A stretch of DNA of 64,000 bases from NVTR01 sp036480115 (GCA_965224795.1 CBDDAE010000001.1:372001-436000); one strand, 5' to 3'; counted from the first letter of the stretch, positions 15,981 through 25,800 are shown. Notes: generated by a model not told the origin, from the letters alone. A program made the numbers and translations.

Positions 15981-17066
15981 TTAGCCGCCCAGTACCCGGT
16001 TACGTTGGCTTACGTAATAGGCATCTGATTTGTCCAGCCAAGACGAAGATGAAGCCACGGATGCGTCAAAGCTGGCACGGATACGTGCATACAGCTCATC
16101 ACCCATGTTTTCGTCCAGCACTTCTTTGGAAGCCGCGCCAAACGCATCCCAGACATCGTCCGAGAATTGCAACGTCTTCACACCCTGTGCCTGCAAGCGG
16201 GCCAGTGCGGCACCGTTTTGCGACAGTGTCAGCGCCAGCTGCCAATGTGTTGTCGCCATCGACGCATACTTCAGAATTGCCTGATGTTGCGCGGACAGAC
16301 CGTTATAGACGTCCAGGTTCACACCAAAGGCCAGACCGGAACCCGGCTCATGGAAACCAGCTGTGTAATACACCTTGGCAACCTCATGGAAACCAGCGCG
16401 TTCATCGGCTGCAGGGCCAACCCACTCCAGACCATCCAGAGCACCGGAAGACAGCGCCTGATACAGCTCACCGCCCGGAATGTTCTGAACAGAAGCTCCC
16501 AGTTTACCAAGCACCTGACCGCCAAGACCTGGCATACGGTACTTAAGACCCTGAAAATCTTCAGCTGAATTGATTTCCTTACGGAACCAACCACCGGACT
16601 GGGAACCAGAGTTACCAGCCAGGAATGATTTCAGGTTAAAGATTTCACCCAATTCGCTGTGCAGATCATGGCCACCACCGTGGTGATACCAGTTTGTCAG
16701 TTCCTGCGCAGTCGCCCCAAATGGCACGGCTGTGTAAAAAGCCAGACCTGGGTGCTGACCGATATAGTAGTAATCAGCCGAGTGGTAAGCATCAGCTTGC
16801 CCCGATGAAACCGCATCAAACACTTCCAATGCGCCAACCAGCTCACCCGGTGTTTTCTTGTCGATGACAAGTGATCCGTCAGACATGGCCGCAACCATTT
16901 CTTCCAGCTTAGAAGCCGCATCATCCAGGACCGCAAAGCCGCGCGGCCAGGATGTTACCATAGTTAAAGATACAATGCCCTGTGACAGGGCCGGTGTTGC
17001 AAGAGTGGTGGCAGCCGCAGCTGTCCCCCCTAGCGCTGATGTTCGTAAAAAAGAACGACGATCCAT
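15981..17066 (-). CDS. dctP: TRAP transporter substrate-binding protein (TakP-like)
   Basis: A 361-residue periplasmic solute receptor. The N-terminus MDRRSFLRTSALGGTAAAA is a twin-arginine (Tat) signal with cleavage expected after ATPALSQ. The mature region has the DctP-fold pattern, including LTMVTSWPRGF, the Tyr-rich ADAYHSADYYYIGQHPGLAF, and GLKYRMPGLGGQVLGKLGASVQ. This resembles the alpha-keto acid-binding TakP subgroup, which suggests a keto acid or similar small organic anion as ligand (inference). GGGAGG upstream supports the ATG at 17066 over longer frames. First gene of the operon; divergent from the repeat protein at 17318. Confidence 0.87.
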   Translation of the reverse strand: MDRRSFLRTSALGGTAAAATTLATPALSQGIVSLTMVTSWPRGFAVLDDAASKLEEMVAAMSDGSLVIDKKTPGELVGALEVFDAVSSGQADAYHSADYYYIGQHPGLAFYTAVPFGATAQELTNWYHHGGGHDLHSELGEIFNLKSFLAGNSGSQSGGWFRKEINSAEDFQGLKYRMPGLGGQVLGKLGASVQNIPGGELYQALSSGALDGLEWVGPAADERAGFHEVAKVYYTAGFHEPGSGLAFGVNLDVYNGLSAQHQAILKYASMATTHWQLALTLSQNGAALARLQAQGVKTLQFSDDVWDAFGAASKEVLDENMGDELYARIRASFDASVASSSSWLDKSDAYYVSQRNRVLGG

Positions 17067-17089
17067 ATATTTTCCTCCCATTGGAATGC

Positions 17090-17150
17090 GCCCAGTATTT
17101 TTTGCTGGGCAGATCGGTGTGAATATAGCCACGCAACGCATTCAATTGCA
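17090..17150 (-). promoter_or_regulatory. dctP promoter and leader hairpin
   Basis: On the minus strand, TTGCAA (about 17146-17151) is followed after 18 bases by TATATT (complement of 17122-17127), a plausible sigma-70 promoter. Just downstream, GCCCAG (complement of 17105-17110) pairs with CTGGGC (complement of 17090-17095) in a 6-bp hairpin about 10 bases before the GGGAGG ribosome-binding site. The promoter assignment is tentative. Confidence 0.4.
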
Positions 17151-17317
17151 AATTCTGAAATGATATCCGCACCAAAAACATGTGGTGTTTGACAAAAAAT
17201 GTTGATTTCGGGCAATTTTATTAAACTAAACCGTACTTTATGCTGCACTGCCAGCTTAGTTAACCTTGCAGAAGTAACAGCTTTGTTATGTTAAAGCCGA
17301 AACTGAAAGGGACTAAA

Positions 17318-18808
17318 ATGATTGGGCACAGCATTGTTTCGGCGGGTAAGGGAAACCTAAACAACCACCTCATTCACAGCCATTCCCCAAACAATGAGGC
17401 GGGCAATAAATCAGGGTTGGGGCAAGACCGACCGGACCTAAATTCGCCCGAAACCGACAAATCCATTGCGTTCCGGCGCACTCAAAACGCACGAAGCAAC
17501 CGGCGTAGCTTTCACAATCCAAACATCAAATATTTTGTCAAACGGGCCATCGAATATGCCGGCGCATTGAAAAGCCTGAACCGGGCAGCAACTGTTGTAA
17601 CGGATCAGATGCTTGGGATGAATCCCGGTAATTTACTTCGCGGCAGTGACCCCAGTTCAGCACTTCAGGTTCTTTACGGCGATAATATCGTCGGGCACGG
17701 CACCGGTGGCGACGATATGGTCGCAATTCAGGCGCGACTGGTTACAGGCTATTTGGCAGGCGCCGGCGATGACCTGATCTCGATAGTTGCCCAAAAAGTT
17801 AGCCATGTGGCCGGTCAGGCGGGCGACGATACTATTGCCGTAACAGCCGAAACGGTCGAAATGCTGCGGGGCGACAATGGCGACGATATGCTTTCTGTGA
17901 CAGCCAAAACAATCAGACAGGTTGATGGTGGAAACGGTGACGACATCATCAGCGTCTCTGCCAAAAGAATAAAGGGCGTTTCAGGTGGCGGCGGCGATGA
18001 TGTGATCGCTGCCACGGGCAAATATATCGGCAACGTTTTCAGCGGCGACGGCGATGACCGGGTCGTTGTGTCCGGGCAGGCAGCCAACCGCGTCTATGGC
18101 GGCGGTGGTGATGATATCATCTCTGTTACTGCGCGACAGGTGCGTAATACTGGTGGCGGCGATGGGGATGACACGATCTCAATTACAGCGTCTAAAGTGA
18201 ACTATGTAAACGGCGACGCTGGCGACGATCATATTTCCATCAATGCGACTGATGATTTACGGGCAGTTAATGGCGGGACCGGTGATGACACGATTAATGT
18301 AACGTCCAATCGGATTGTGCAGGTCAATGGCGACGCAACTCTGGACAAGGTGGATAAATACGGTGACCTATATTCAGACCAACCCGGTGGCAACGACACT
18401 ATTAACGTCACCACACAACATGTGGGCCTTGTCCATGGCGGCGGCGGTGATGATGTGATCTCTGTCAATGCATCGTCTGCCCGAAATATCAATGGCGGAA
18501 CCGGTGATGATGTTATCAATCTGGATGCCAGCGTTGCCCTTGTTCGGATGGGTTTAAATGCTGGCGATGATATCTTGCATGTCCAGCGCGCGGAGTACCT
18601 GACAGTTTCATTCGCCGGTGCTGAAACTGATGACATAACCATTTCCCGCGAAGGGAACAGTTTGACGCTGACCGGTCCATCCGGCGACACCTTGCAGATC
18701 AACGGCTTGTCAAATATCTCACAGCTTTTAATCACTGGTTCGGATTGGGAAGCGCAGGGTAAATTTGTCCAGGTATCGGGTGATGAGAATCTGGATATCA
18801 TACTGTAG
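17318..18808 (+). CDS. Ca-binding beta-roll-like protein with 19-residue repeats
   Basis: A 496-residue protein. After a basic, low-complexity N-terminal region (residues 1-100 or so, no Sec signal) come 15 units built as GDD-x-I-x-V-x-A-x3-V-x2-V-x-GG. From the first to the tenth unit the GDD motif recurs every 19 residues exactly; later spacings are 20, 36, 19, 19 and 20. The Gly/Asp turns resemble RTX (hemolysin-type) GGxGxD calcium sites, but classical RTX repeats are 9 residues and carry a site on both sides of the roll; here there is one site per 19. The C-terminus (LTLTGPSGDTLQINGLSN...NLDIIL) is hydrophobic and acidic, as in type I secretion substrates, but no exporter genes are nearby. 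The ATG at 17318 is preferred to 17288 because AAAGGG precedes it. Probably extracellular or surface; function unknown. Confidence 0.75.
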   Translation: MIGHSIVSAGKGNLNNHLIHSHSPNNEAGNKSGLGQDRPDLNSPETDKSIAFRRTQNARSNRRSFHNPNIKYFVKRAIEYAGALKSLNRAATVVTDQMLGMNPGNLLRGSDPSSALQVLYGDNIVGHGTGGDDMVAIQARLVTGYLAGAGDDLISIVAQKVSHVAGQAGDDTIAVTAETVEMLRGDNGDDMLSVTAKTIRQVDGGNGDDIISVSAKRIKGVSGGGGDDVIAATGKYIGNVFSGDGDDRVVVSGQAANRVYGGGGDDIISVTARQVRNTGGGDGDDTISITASKVNYVNGDAGDDHISINATDDLRAVNGGTGDDTINVTSNRIVQVNGDATLDKVDKYGDLYSDQPGGNDTINVTTQHVGLVHGGGGDDVISVNASSARNINGGTGDDVINLDASVALVRMGLNAGDDILHVQRAEYLTVSFAGAETDDITISREGNSLTLTGPSGDTLQINGLSNISQLLITGSDWEAQGKFVQVSGDENLDIIL

Positions 18809-19045
18809 TTTGCTTGCACTAAGCTGAGGAACATCCCCGAACAGCGACAGCTATCAAAAACACCGTGAAAACTTGGGCTTCCGGTGCCTCGTCAGCCCAT
18901 TTCCTCCAACACATTTGATATTCGCTGCAAAGCCTTAAAATTTTAGATTTTCCCTTATTGGCCATTTCGTTCCAAAAATAGTGGGGTTTTTGTAATATTC
19001 GTAAACATATTAGGGCAAACCGATCATTAAATTCCAAAAAACCAG

Positions 19046-19074
19046 TTGACGGGCTTCGCCCTCGGTTTTAAGGT
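19046..19074 (+). promoter_or_regulatory. Tentative ilvBN promoter
   Basis: TTGACG at 19046-19051 with a weak -10-like TAAGGT about 17 bases later would start a transcript near 19080, about 20 bases before the leader-peptide ATG. A small GGGC-TTC-GCCC hairpin lies inside this stretch. The -10 match is poor, so this is only a candidate. The rest of 18809-19045 shows no gene; it is AT-rich non-coding sequence after the repeat protein. Confidence 0.3.
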
Positions 19075-19101
19075 CACGCGGAAATAAACGGAAGCATTAA
19101 G

Positions 19102-19146
19102 ATGAAAATCCTCGTGGTGAATGTGAGAATGCGGCGCATGGGCTGA
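19102..19146 (+). CDS. ilv leader peptide (MKILVVNVRMRRMG)
   Basis: A 14-codon reading frame, ATG 19102 to TGA 19144-19146, with the codons Ile-Leu-Val-Val at positions 3-6 and another Val at 8. GGAAG lies about 8 bases upstream as a ribosome-binding site. It precedes an overlapping hairpin set and a strong terminator in front of ilvB, exactly the arrangement of a branched-chain amino acid attenuator: ribosome stalling at Ile/Leu/Val codons reports shortage of the end products. Confidence 0.8.
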   Translation: MKILVVNVRMRRMG

Positions 19147-19200
19147 TAACAGCAACCATATCGGTACCCCATGCGCCCCCGAAAATTCGGGGGTTTTTTT
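19133..19200 (+). terminator. Transcription attenuator of ilvBN
   Basis: The terminator is a CCCCCGA-AAAT-TCGGGGG hairpin (19176-19193, 7-8 bp) followed by seven T (19194-19200). A competing 10-bp helix pairs GGCGCATGGG (19133-19142, inside the leader-peptide codons 11-14) with CCCATGCGCC (19168-19177), sharing two bases with the terminator stem. Translation to the leader stop codon would cover 19133-19142 and let the terminator form; stalling upstream at Ile-Leu-Val-Val would free it for the competing helix and allow readthrough into ilvB. Confidence 0.8.
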
Positions 19201-19241
19201 ATGAGCGATAACTATAGTAACGACAAAAACGGAGAAATAGA

Positions 19242-20996
19242 ATGGCACGTCAGATGACCGGCGCAAAAATGGTGGTACAGGCCCTGAAAGATCAGGGTGT
19301 GGACACAGTCTTTGGTTACCCCGGCGGCGCGGTCCTTCCTATCTATGACGAAGTTTTTCAGCAAAATGATATCCGACACATTCTGGTGCGCCATGAACAG
19401 GGCGCGGTTCATGCCGCCGAAGGCTATGCCCGTTCCACCGGTAAACCCGGCGTTGTTATTGTTACTTCAGGCCCCGGGGCAACAAACGCTGTCACTGGTC
19501 TGACTGATGCATTGATGGACAGTATTCCGATTGTCGTACTAACCGGTCAGGTGCCCACCTTCATGATCGGCACCGATGCGTTTCAAGAGGCAGATACCGT
19601 CGGCATCACCCGCCCTTGCACCAAACACAACTGGCTGGTTAATGACACCGCAAATCTTTCAGACACCATCCACCAGGCTTTCCATGTGGCGCTGACCGGG
19701 CGCCCTGGACCGGTTTTGGTGGATATCCCCAAGGATGTGCAATTCGCCAACGGTGAATACACAGCGCCAAAACAGGCCAAAACCAGCAACTACAAACCAC
19801 AGACAAAGGGCGACTTAGTTGCCATCAAGGCGTTGGTGGAAGCCATGGAAACCGCCAAACGCCCGGTGTTTTACACCGGTGGCGGGGTCATTAATTCGGG
19901 GCCCCATGCCAGCCAGTTGCTACGCGAACTGGTGGATGCCACCGGCTTTCCCATCACCAGCACACTGATGGGTCTGGGCGCTTACCCGGCCTCTGGTAAG
20001 AACTGGATCGGCATGTTGGGTATGCATGGGTTGTATGAGGCCAATCTTGCTATGCATGGTTGTGATCTGCTGATCAATGTCGGCGCACGTTTTGATGATC
20101 GAATTACCGGTAAACTGGATGCGTTCAGCCCCGGTTCAACCAAAGCGCATGTGGATATTGATGCCTCCTCAATCAACAAAGTCATCCAGGTCGATATCCC
20201 CATTCTTGGCGATGTGGCCCATGTGTTGGAAGATATGCTGCGCATCTGGAAATCGCGCGGTCGCAAGGTCAACACCGGCGGGCTGCAATCCTGGTGGGCG
20301 CAAATTTCCGACTGGCAAAAAGCCAATTGCTTGGACTACGCCCCGTCAAAAAAGGTGATCAAGCCGCAATATGCACTTGAACGGCTGCAGGCGCTGACCA
20401 AAGACCATGACCGCTATATTTGTACCGAAGTGGGCCAGCATCAGATGTGGGCGGCGCAATATCTGCATTTTGAAGACCCGAACCGTTTCATGACATCGGG
20501 CGGGCTTGGCACCATGGGGTACGGCTTTCCGGCCTCAATCGGTGTGCAAATGGCCCACCCGGAAGCCTTGGTAATCAATGTCGCCGGTGAAGCCAGCTGG
20601 CAAATGAACATGCAGGAAATGGGCACCGCCATGCAGTTTCGTCTGCCGGTCAAACAGTTTATCCTGAACAATGAACGCCTTGGCATGGTGCGACAATGGC
20701 AACAATTGCTGCACGGTGAACGCTATTCCCAAAGCTGGTCGGAAAGCCTGCCGGATTTCGTGAAACTGGCTGAAGCGTTCGGCGCCAAGGGCATCCTGTG
20801 CAAGGACCCGGCCGATCTGGATGACGCGATTATGGAAATGATCACCTATGATGGGCCGGTAATTTTTGACTGTCTGGTGGAAAAGCACGAAAACTGCTAC
20901 CCAATGATCCCATCCGGCAAAGCCCATAATGAAATGCTCATGGGCGACGACGCCGTTGCTGGCGCAATTGACGCCAGCGGCTCGGTTTTGGTTTAA
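19242..20996 (+). CDS. ilvB: Acetolactate synthase, large (catalytic) subunit
   Basis: A 584-residue thiamine diphosphate enzyme that makes acetolactate or acetohydroxybutyrate, the first common step of Val/Leu/Ile synthesis. The cofactor-activating Glu is at residue 52 (LVRHEQGAVHAAEGYARS), and FGYPGGAVLPIYD, TSGPGATNAVTG and GRPGPVLVDIPKDVQ are diagnostic. The ThDP/Mg segment reads VAGEASWQMNMQE, with GEA in place of the textbook GDG; I recall this variant from related Rhodobacterales enzymes. GGAG precedes the ATG. ilvN follows 13 bases downstream, and the operon is under the attenuator at 19102-19200. Confidence 0.95.
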   Translation: MARQMTGAKMVVQALKDQGVDTVFGYPGGAVLPIYDEVFQQNDIRHILVRHEQGAVHAAEGYARSTGKPGVVIVTSGPGATNAVTGLTDALMDSIPIVVLTGQVPTFMIGTDAFQEADTVGITRPCTKHNWLVNDTANLSDTIHQAFHVALTGRPGPVLVDIPKDVQFANGEYTAPKQAKTSNYKPQTKGDLVAIKALVEAMETAKRPVFYTGGGVINSGPHASQLLRELVDATGFPITSTLMGLGAYPASGKNWIGMLGMHGLYEANLAMHGCDLLINVGARFDDRITGKLDAFSPGSTKAHVDIDASSINKVIQVDIPILGDVAHVLEDMLRIWKSRGRKVNTGGLQSWWAQISDWQKANCLDYAPSKKVIKPQYALERLQALTKDHDRYICTEVGQHQMWAAQYLHFEDPNRFMTSGGLGTMGYGFPASIGVQMAHPEALVINVAGEASWQMNMQEMGTAMQFRLPVKQFILNNERLGMVRQWQQLLHGERYSQSWSESLPDFVKLAEAFGAKGILCKDPADLDDAIMEMITYDGPVIFDCLVEKHENCYPMIPSGKAHNEMLMGDDAVAGAIDASGSVLV

Positions 20997-21009
20997 GAAA
21001 GGTCTGTAA

Positions 21010-21573
21010 ATGTCTGCACTCAAAATAAAAAAAGGCGCGACCAGCCATTCGGCCTATGAATTGCGCGATCCAAATTCGGACGTCGTCGAAAAGCACACGC
21101 TGGCCGTTGTTGTCGACAATGAAGCCGGGGTTCTGGCCCGGGTCATCGGCCTGTTTGCCGGGCGCGGCTATAATATCGAAAGCCTGACGGTTTCTGAGAT
21201 CGACCACGAAAGCCATCGTTCGCGCATAACCGTCGTCACATCTGGTACCCCATCAGTGATTGAGCAGATCAAAGCGCAACTGGGCCGCATCATTCCAGTC
21301 CACGAAGTCCACGACCTGACGGTTGAAGGGCCTTCGGTTGAGCGGGAATTGGGCCTGTTCAAGGTTTCTGGAAAAGGTGACAAACGTGTAGAAGCGCTGC
21401 GACTGGCTGATATTTTCCGGGCCAACGTTGTTGATTCCACATTGGAAAGTTTTGTTTTTGAAATCACAGGAACCTCAGAAAAGGTCGACGCTTTTGCCGA
21501 ACTGATGCGACCACTTGGCTTGCAAGAGGTGGCGCGCACTGGGGTTGCCGCCCTGTCGCGCGGCGAAAACTGA
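21010..21573 (+). CDS. ilvN: Acetolactate synthase, small (regulatory) subunit
   Basis: A 187-residue regulatory subunit with an N-terminal ACT domain (HTLAVVVDNEAGVLARVIGLFAGRGYNIESLTVS, split here by residues 35-70) and the C-terminal domain ending in LGLQEVARTGVAALSRG. It confers valine feedback inhibition and activates the catalytic subunit. AAAGG lies before the ATG. Slightly longer than E. coli IlvH (163), with about 25 additional N-terminal residues. Second gene of the ilvBN operon. Confidence 0.95.
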   Translation: MSALKIKKGATSHSAYELRDPNSDVVEKHTLAVVVDNEAGVLARVIGLFAGRGYNIESLTVSEIDHESHRSRITVVTSGTPSVIEQIKAQLGRIIPVHEVHDLTVEGPSVERELGLFKVSGKGDKRVEALRLADIFRANVVDSTLESFVFEITGTSEKVDAFAELMRPLGLQEVARTGVAALSRGEN

Positions 21574-21582
21574 AAAGTAAGG

Positions 21583-21608
21583 CTTCCCAGCCTTTGTGGC
21601 TTGGGAAG
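21583..21608 (+). terminator. Strong hairpin after ilvN
   Basis: CTTCCCAGCC pairs with GGCTTGGGAAG across a 5-base loop (one bulged base), directly after the ilvN stop. There is no T run behind it, so it may protect the 3' end or act with Rho rather than as a classical intrinsic terminator. Confidence 0.5.
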
Positions 21609-21651
21609 AGTGGCCGGGAAACCTTACCATGGGTTTATTGCCCGCGCGAAT

Positions 21652-21894
21652 TTATTCCGCCGGAACCAACCCTGCCTCGCGTGCCGCCGTTAATTCGTCG
21701 GCATCAATCAGGCCGTCTTCATTTGTGTCCATCGCGACAAATGTTTCTTCCGTCAGATCGGGCAGCGCTGTCAGCATTTCAGCATATGACAATAGCCCAT
21801 CCCCATCCGCATCCACAATCGTCTGGGCAAACAGGGCCGTTGTTGAAAGACCCAGTACCAGAACTGTCGCCAGCGGTTTAACAAATATACTCAT
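21652..21894 (-). CDS. Small exported EF-hand calcium-binding protein
   Basis: An 80-residue protein with a signal peptide (MSIFVKPLATVLVLGLSTTA, cleavage near LFAQ) and two EF-hand loops, DADGDGLLSYAE and DTNEDGLIDADE, each with acidic residues at positions 1, 3, 5 and 12 of the loop. It should bind calcium in the periplasm. The start at 21894 is supported by AAGGAG upstream and by the signal peptide. Such two-EF-hand mini-proteins are common in Rhodobacterales; the partner is unknown. Confidence 0.8.
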   Translation of the reverse strand: MSIFVKPLATVLVLGLSTTALFAQTIVDADGDGLLSYAEMLTALPDLTEETFVAMDTNEDGLIDADELTAAREAGLVPAE

Positions 21895-22162
21895 CTCAAT
21901 AGTCTCCTTGGTTACTAACCGTTTGGTTTCGAAGGCATTTATTGCGCCTTCAAATAACAAGAGGCTTTGAAACCAGTTTTATTCCCGGGCTTTCCTGCAA
22001 ATTTGCCAATATCTGCCAACACGCAATCTGCCGCCGATGCCATCCAGGGATTCCCGCGATTTGCCGCCGAAATCTGGGCCATTCCTTGCTCAGCAATTTT
22101 CCCCCACCTTGTTCAGCCCCCGTCCGGAGCGCCATCTGAAAGCCAACAAACCGGAGGCTGTT

Positions 22163-22687
22163 ATGACCAGTACAAATTCCCAAACCCGCAAACAACACTC
22201 CCATACACTGGTAACTTTGTTGCCCCCCTTGCGACGTCTGGCCCGTATCTTGGCCCCAACGCCGGATCAGGCCGAAGATCTGGCCCAGGAAGCGTTGGTA
22301 AAAGTTTGGGCGCGCCTGCAGCGTGGTGCTGATATCGACGATCTGCGCCCCTACCTGATGACAACTTTGCGCAATGCAAACCGCACCCCCCGTCCCCAGG
22401 AACAGGAACTAACCGACGATAACACCCCAAGTTGCCCGCCCCAGGCCTGGGGGCGCATGGTTGTTCAGGACGTCAGTGATGCCATCGAAAATCTTGCAGA
22501 GGATCAAAGCAATCTATTGCGCCCATTGGTGCAACAGGGAACCAGCTACAAGAAGCTGGCTAAATTACATGGGTTGCCAATTGGCACCGTCATGTCGCGC
22601 ATTGCCCGGGCCCGTACCCGGTTGCGAAGCGATCTGGGCCTGCCAGCAGATCATGCTGTAGAAGCTTTGCTGGACGGGGCTGAATAA
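22163..22687 (+). CDS. ECF-type RNA polymerase sigma factor
   Basis: A 174-residue sigma-70 family protein with region 2 (LPPLRRLARILAPTPDQAEDLAQEALVKVWARL, about residues 18-50; described in parts) and region 4 (SYKKLAKLHGLPIGTVMSRI, about 130-150, a helix-turn-helix). Region 3 is absent, as in extracytoplasmic-function sigma factors. GGAGG six bases before the ATG at 22163 fixes the start. No anti-sigma gene is adjacent. It may be a standalone, diverged sigma factor; its regulon is not apparent here, although the upstream EF-hand gene is divergent from it. Confidence 0.82.
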   Translation: MTSTNSQTRKQHSHTLVTLLPPLRRLARILAPTPDQAEDLAQEALVKVWARLQRGADIDDLRPYLMTTLRNANRTPRPQEQELTDDNTPSCPPQAWGRMVVQDVSDAIENLAEDQSNLLRPLVQQGTSYKKLAKLHGLPIGTVMSRIARARTRLRSDLGLPADHAVEALLDGAE

Positions 22688-22707
22688 ATTGGTGGGGAAA
22701 AATAAGG

Positions 22708-22729
22708 AGGGGGACCCGAAGGCCCCCCT
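22708..22729 (+). terminator. Hairpin after the sigma factor gene
   Basis: AGGGGG (22708-22713) pairs with CCCCCT (22724-22729) across a 10-base loop, 20 bases after the stop codon. The following sequence is not T-rich. It lies between the convergent sigma factor and nrdJ genes and could end transcription of the former. Confidence 0.4.
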
Positions 22730-22864
22730 GAGTTTCGCTTATCAGGCTCTTTATAGTGTACCGCCCGGTATTCTGCCTGCGGCCTGATCCGCGTCTAGGG
22801 CGAGCGCACCCGCCCCGGATTTCGAGAGTCTGAATTTCCTTTCGAAAACTCGCCCCCAAATTTC

Positions 22865-25800
22865 TTAGCTACACCCGCTGGTTCCCCCGCAGGTATTGCA
22901 CTTCATGCAGGTGCCGTTGCGCACCAGCGTGTAATTTCCACATTCACCGCAAGGATCGCCTTCATACCCCTGCATCTTTGCTTTTGATCTCTCGTCCATA
23001 CCCATTGCAGGAACCGCTGTTTCGGCAAACATATTATCGGCTGTGTCCGTGGCGCCTTTAGATGTTTCAGGTACCAATGTCTGCAACGTCGCCACCGGAT
23101 CCGTGGCTGTCGCCAATGCCGTTGCCCCTGCACCGCCCTGAAGCACGATCAGTTCTTGAGGAACCCGTTTACGCAGATACCCGGTTGATGAGATCTGGCG
23201 CAGCACTTCCAGCGATTTATTGGCAACCGTATCAGACACTTCGTCGAAATTGCGCACACCCTCTTCTTCGCCGCGCCCCAGCGTGTCAAAACTTTCGCCT
23301 GTTGGTTTCACATGGGCCAGGTCGGTGCGGTCCAGATAGGAAACCGCCAATTCGCGGAAGATATAATCAAGAATCGATGTGGCGTTTTTAATGCTGTCAT
23401 TGCCCTGAACCATACCCGCCGGTTCAAACCGGGTGAACGTAAACGCATCAACGAATTCTTCCAGCGGCACGCCGTATTGCAGGCCAACCGAAATGGCGAT
23501 TGCGAAATTGTTCATCATTGCGCGAAAGCCAGCACCTTCTTTGTGCATGTCGATGAAAATCTCGCCCAGATTTCCGTCTTCATATTCGCCAGTGCGTAAA
23601 TAAACCTTATGGCCGCCAACAACCGCCTTTTGGGTATAGCCCTTGCGACGCGCCGGCAGTTTTTCACGGTGACTTTTGACGATTTCCTTGACGATGACCT
23701 TTTCAACGATCTTTTCGGCCAGCACCTTGGCCTTTTCCTGGGGTGATCCTTTGGCCAGAATTTCCTCAGCCTCTTCGTCATCCTCAATCAATGCTGTTGC
23801 CAATGGTTGCGACAACTTGGAACCATCCCGATACAGCGCATTGGCCTTGATCCCCAAGGACCAGCTAAGTTCGTACGCCGCCTGACAATCCTCGATCGTG
23901 GCATCGTTTTGCATGTTTATGGTCTTGGAAATCGCCCCCGAGATAAACGACTGCGCCGCTGCCATCATAGTAATATGGCTATTGACCGACAGGAACCGTT
24001 TGCCAAGCTTGCCGCAGGTATTGGCACAATCAAAGATGCCGTAATGCGACTCGTCCAGATGCGGCGCCCCTTCCAGCGTCATTGTCCCACACACATGGTC
24101 ATTGGCCAGCTGAATGTCTTTTTTGCCAAATCCCAGATGCTTAAGCAGATCAAAGCTTGGATCATTCAGCTTATCGGACGGAATACCCAGTGTTTTGGTG
24201 CAAAACTCTTCGCCCAAAGTCCATTGGTTGAACACAAAGCGGATATCAAAAGCGCTTGGTAGGGCTGCTTCGATCTTATCAATTTCAACTTGGCCAAACC
24301 CGTGACCAACCAATGAAGTGTGGTTGATCCCCGGCGCATTGCCTAACGTTCCGTGTCCGACAGCATAAGAGATAATCTCTTCAATCAGGGAGGAAGAATA
24401 TCCGAGACCCTCAAGTGCTGCCGGGACGGAGCGGTTGATAATCTTGAAATAGCCGCCGCCAGCCAATTTTTTGAATTTCACCAGCGCAAAATCCGGCTCA
24501 ATGCCTGTAGTGTCACAATCCATAACCAGCCCAATGGTGCCGGTTGGTGCAATCACCGTGGTTTGCGCGTTTCTATACCCGTGCTTCTTGCCAAGGCGTA
24601 GCGCCTCATCCCAAGCCGCTTTGGCCAGTTCTATCAGGTTCTGATCGGGGCAATTGCCGTGGTCCAGCGCCACCGGATTAATGTTCAATCCTTCATAGCC
24701 ATCTGTCATACCATGGGCCGCATTGCGATGGTTCCCGATCACCCGCAACATGTGCTTTTTGTTACGCTTATAACCGTCAAACGTGCCCAGCTCTCCGGCA
24801 ATCTCGGCACTGGTGGCATAGGAAACACCAGTCATCAGCGCCGTAAGCGCACCACAAATCGCGCGGCCCTCATCTGAATCGTAGCTATGGCCCATATTCA
24901 TCAGCAAGCCGCCAATATTGGCATAGCCCAGCCCTAAGGTTCTGAAATCATAGGATAGTTGGGCAATTTCCTTGGACGGGAACTGCGCCATCATCACCGA
25001 AATCTCTAACGTCAGTGTCCACAGCCGCGTTGTGTGCATGTAGTCTTCGGCCTGAAACTCACCGTCTTTCAGGAATGTCAGCAGGTTCATTGACGCCAGA
25101 TTACAGGCGGTATCATCCAGGAACATATATTCCGAACACGGGTTAGAGCCGCGAATGGCACCATCTTCCGGGCAGGTGTGCCAGGCATTGACGGTATCGT
25201 GGTACTGAATTCCCGGATCAGCACAGGCCCAGGCCGCGTGGCCCACATCGTCCCAAAGATCACGCGCCTTGACGGTTCTCGTAACTTTGCCATCGGTGCG
25301 GTTCAACAGCGCCCAATCAGCGTCATCCTTGACGGCCTGCAAATAAGCATCGGTCACCCGAACCGAGTTATTTGAATTTTGCCCCGAAACCGATGAATAG
25401 GCTTCGCTGTCCCAATCCGTATCATAGGTCGGAAATTCGATCGAAGAATAGCCCTGACGCGCATAATCCAGCACCCGTTTCACATAGGTTTCCGGGATCG
25501 CCACATTTTTGGCCGCACGGATCGCCGTTTTCAGGCTTTCGTTCTTGGCCGGATCGACCGCATCTTCACCGTGGCCATCCCAACCGCGGATCGCTTCAAA
25601 AATCTCATTCAACTGACGTTCGTGCATTTTGGAACCAGCCACCAAAGACGCAACCTTTTGCTCTTCGATCACCTTCCAGTTCACAAACTTTTCGATATCC
25701 GGATGATCCATATCGCAGATCACCATCTTAGCCGCGCGCCGAGTGGTGCCGCCGGATTTGATCGCGCCAGCTGCCCGGTCGCCAATCTTTAGGAACCCCA

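Noticed and set aside
17708..18570. DNA-level tandem repeat or CRISPR-like array
   Set aside because: The periodicity (57 bases) reflects the 19-residue protein repeat; the nucleotide units are diverged and lie inside a single open frame.
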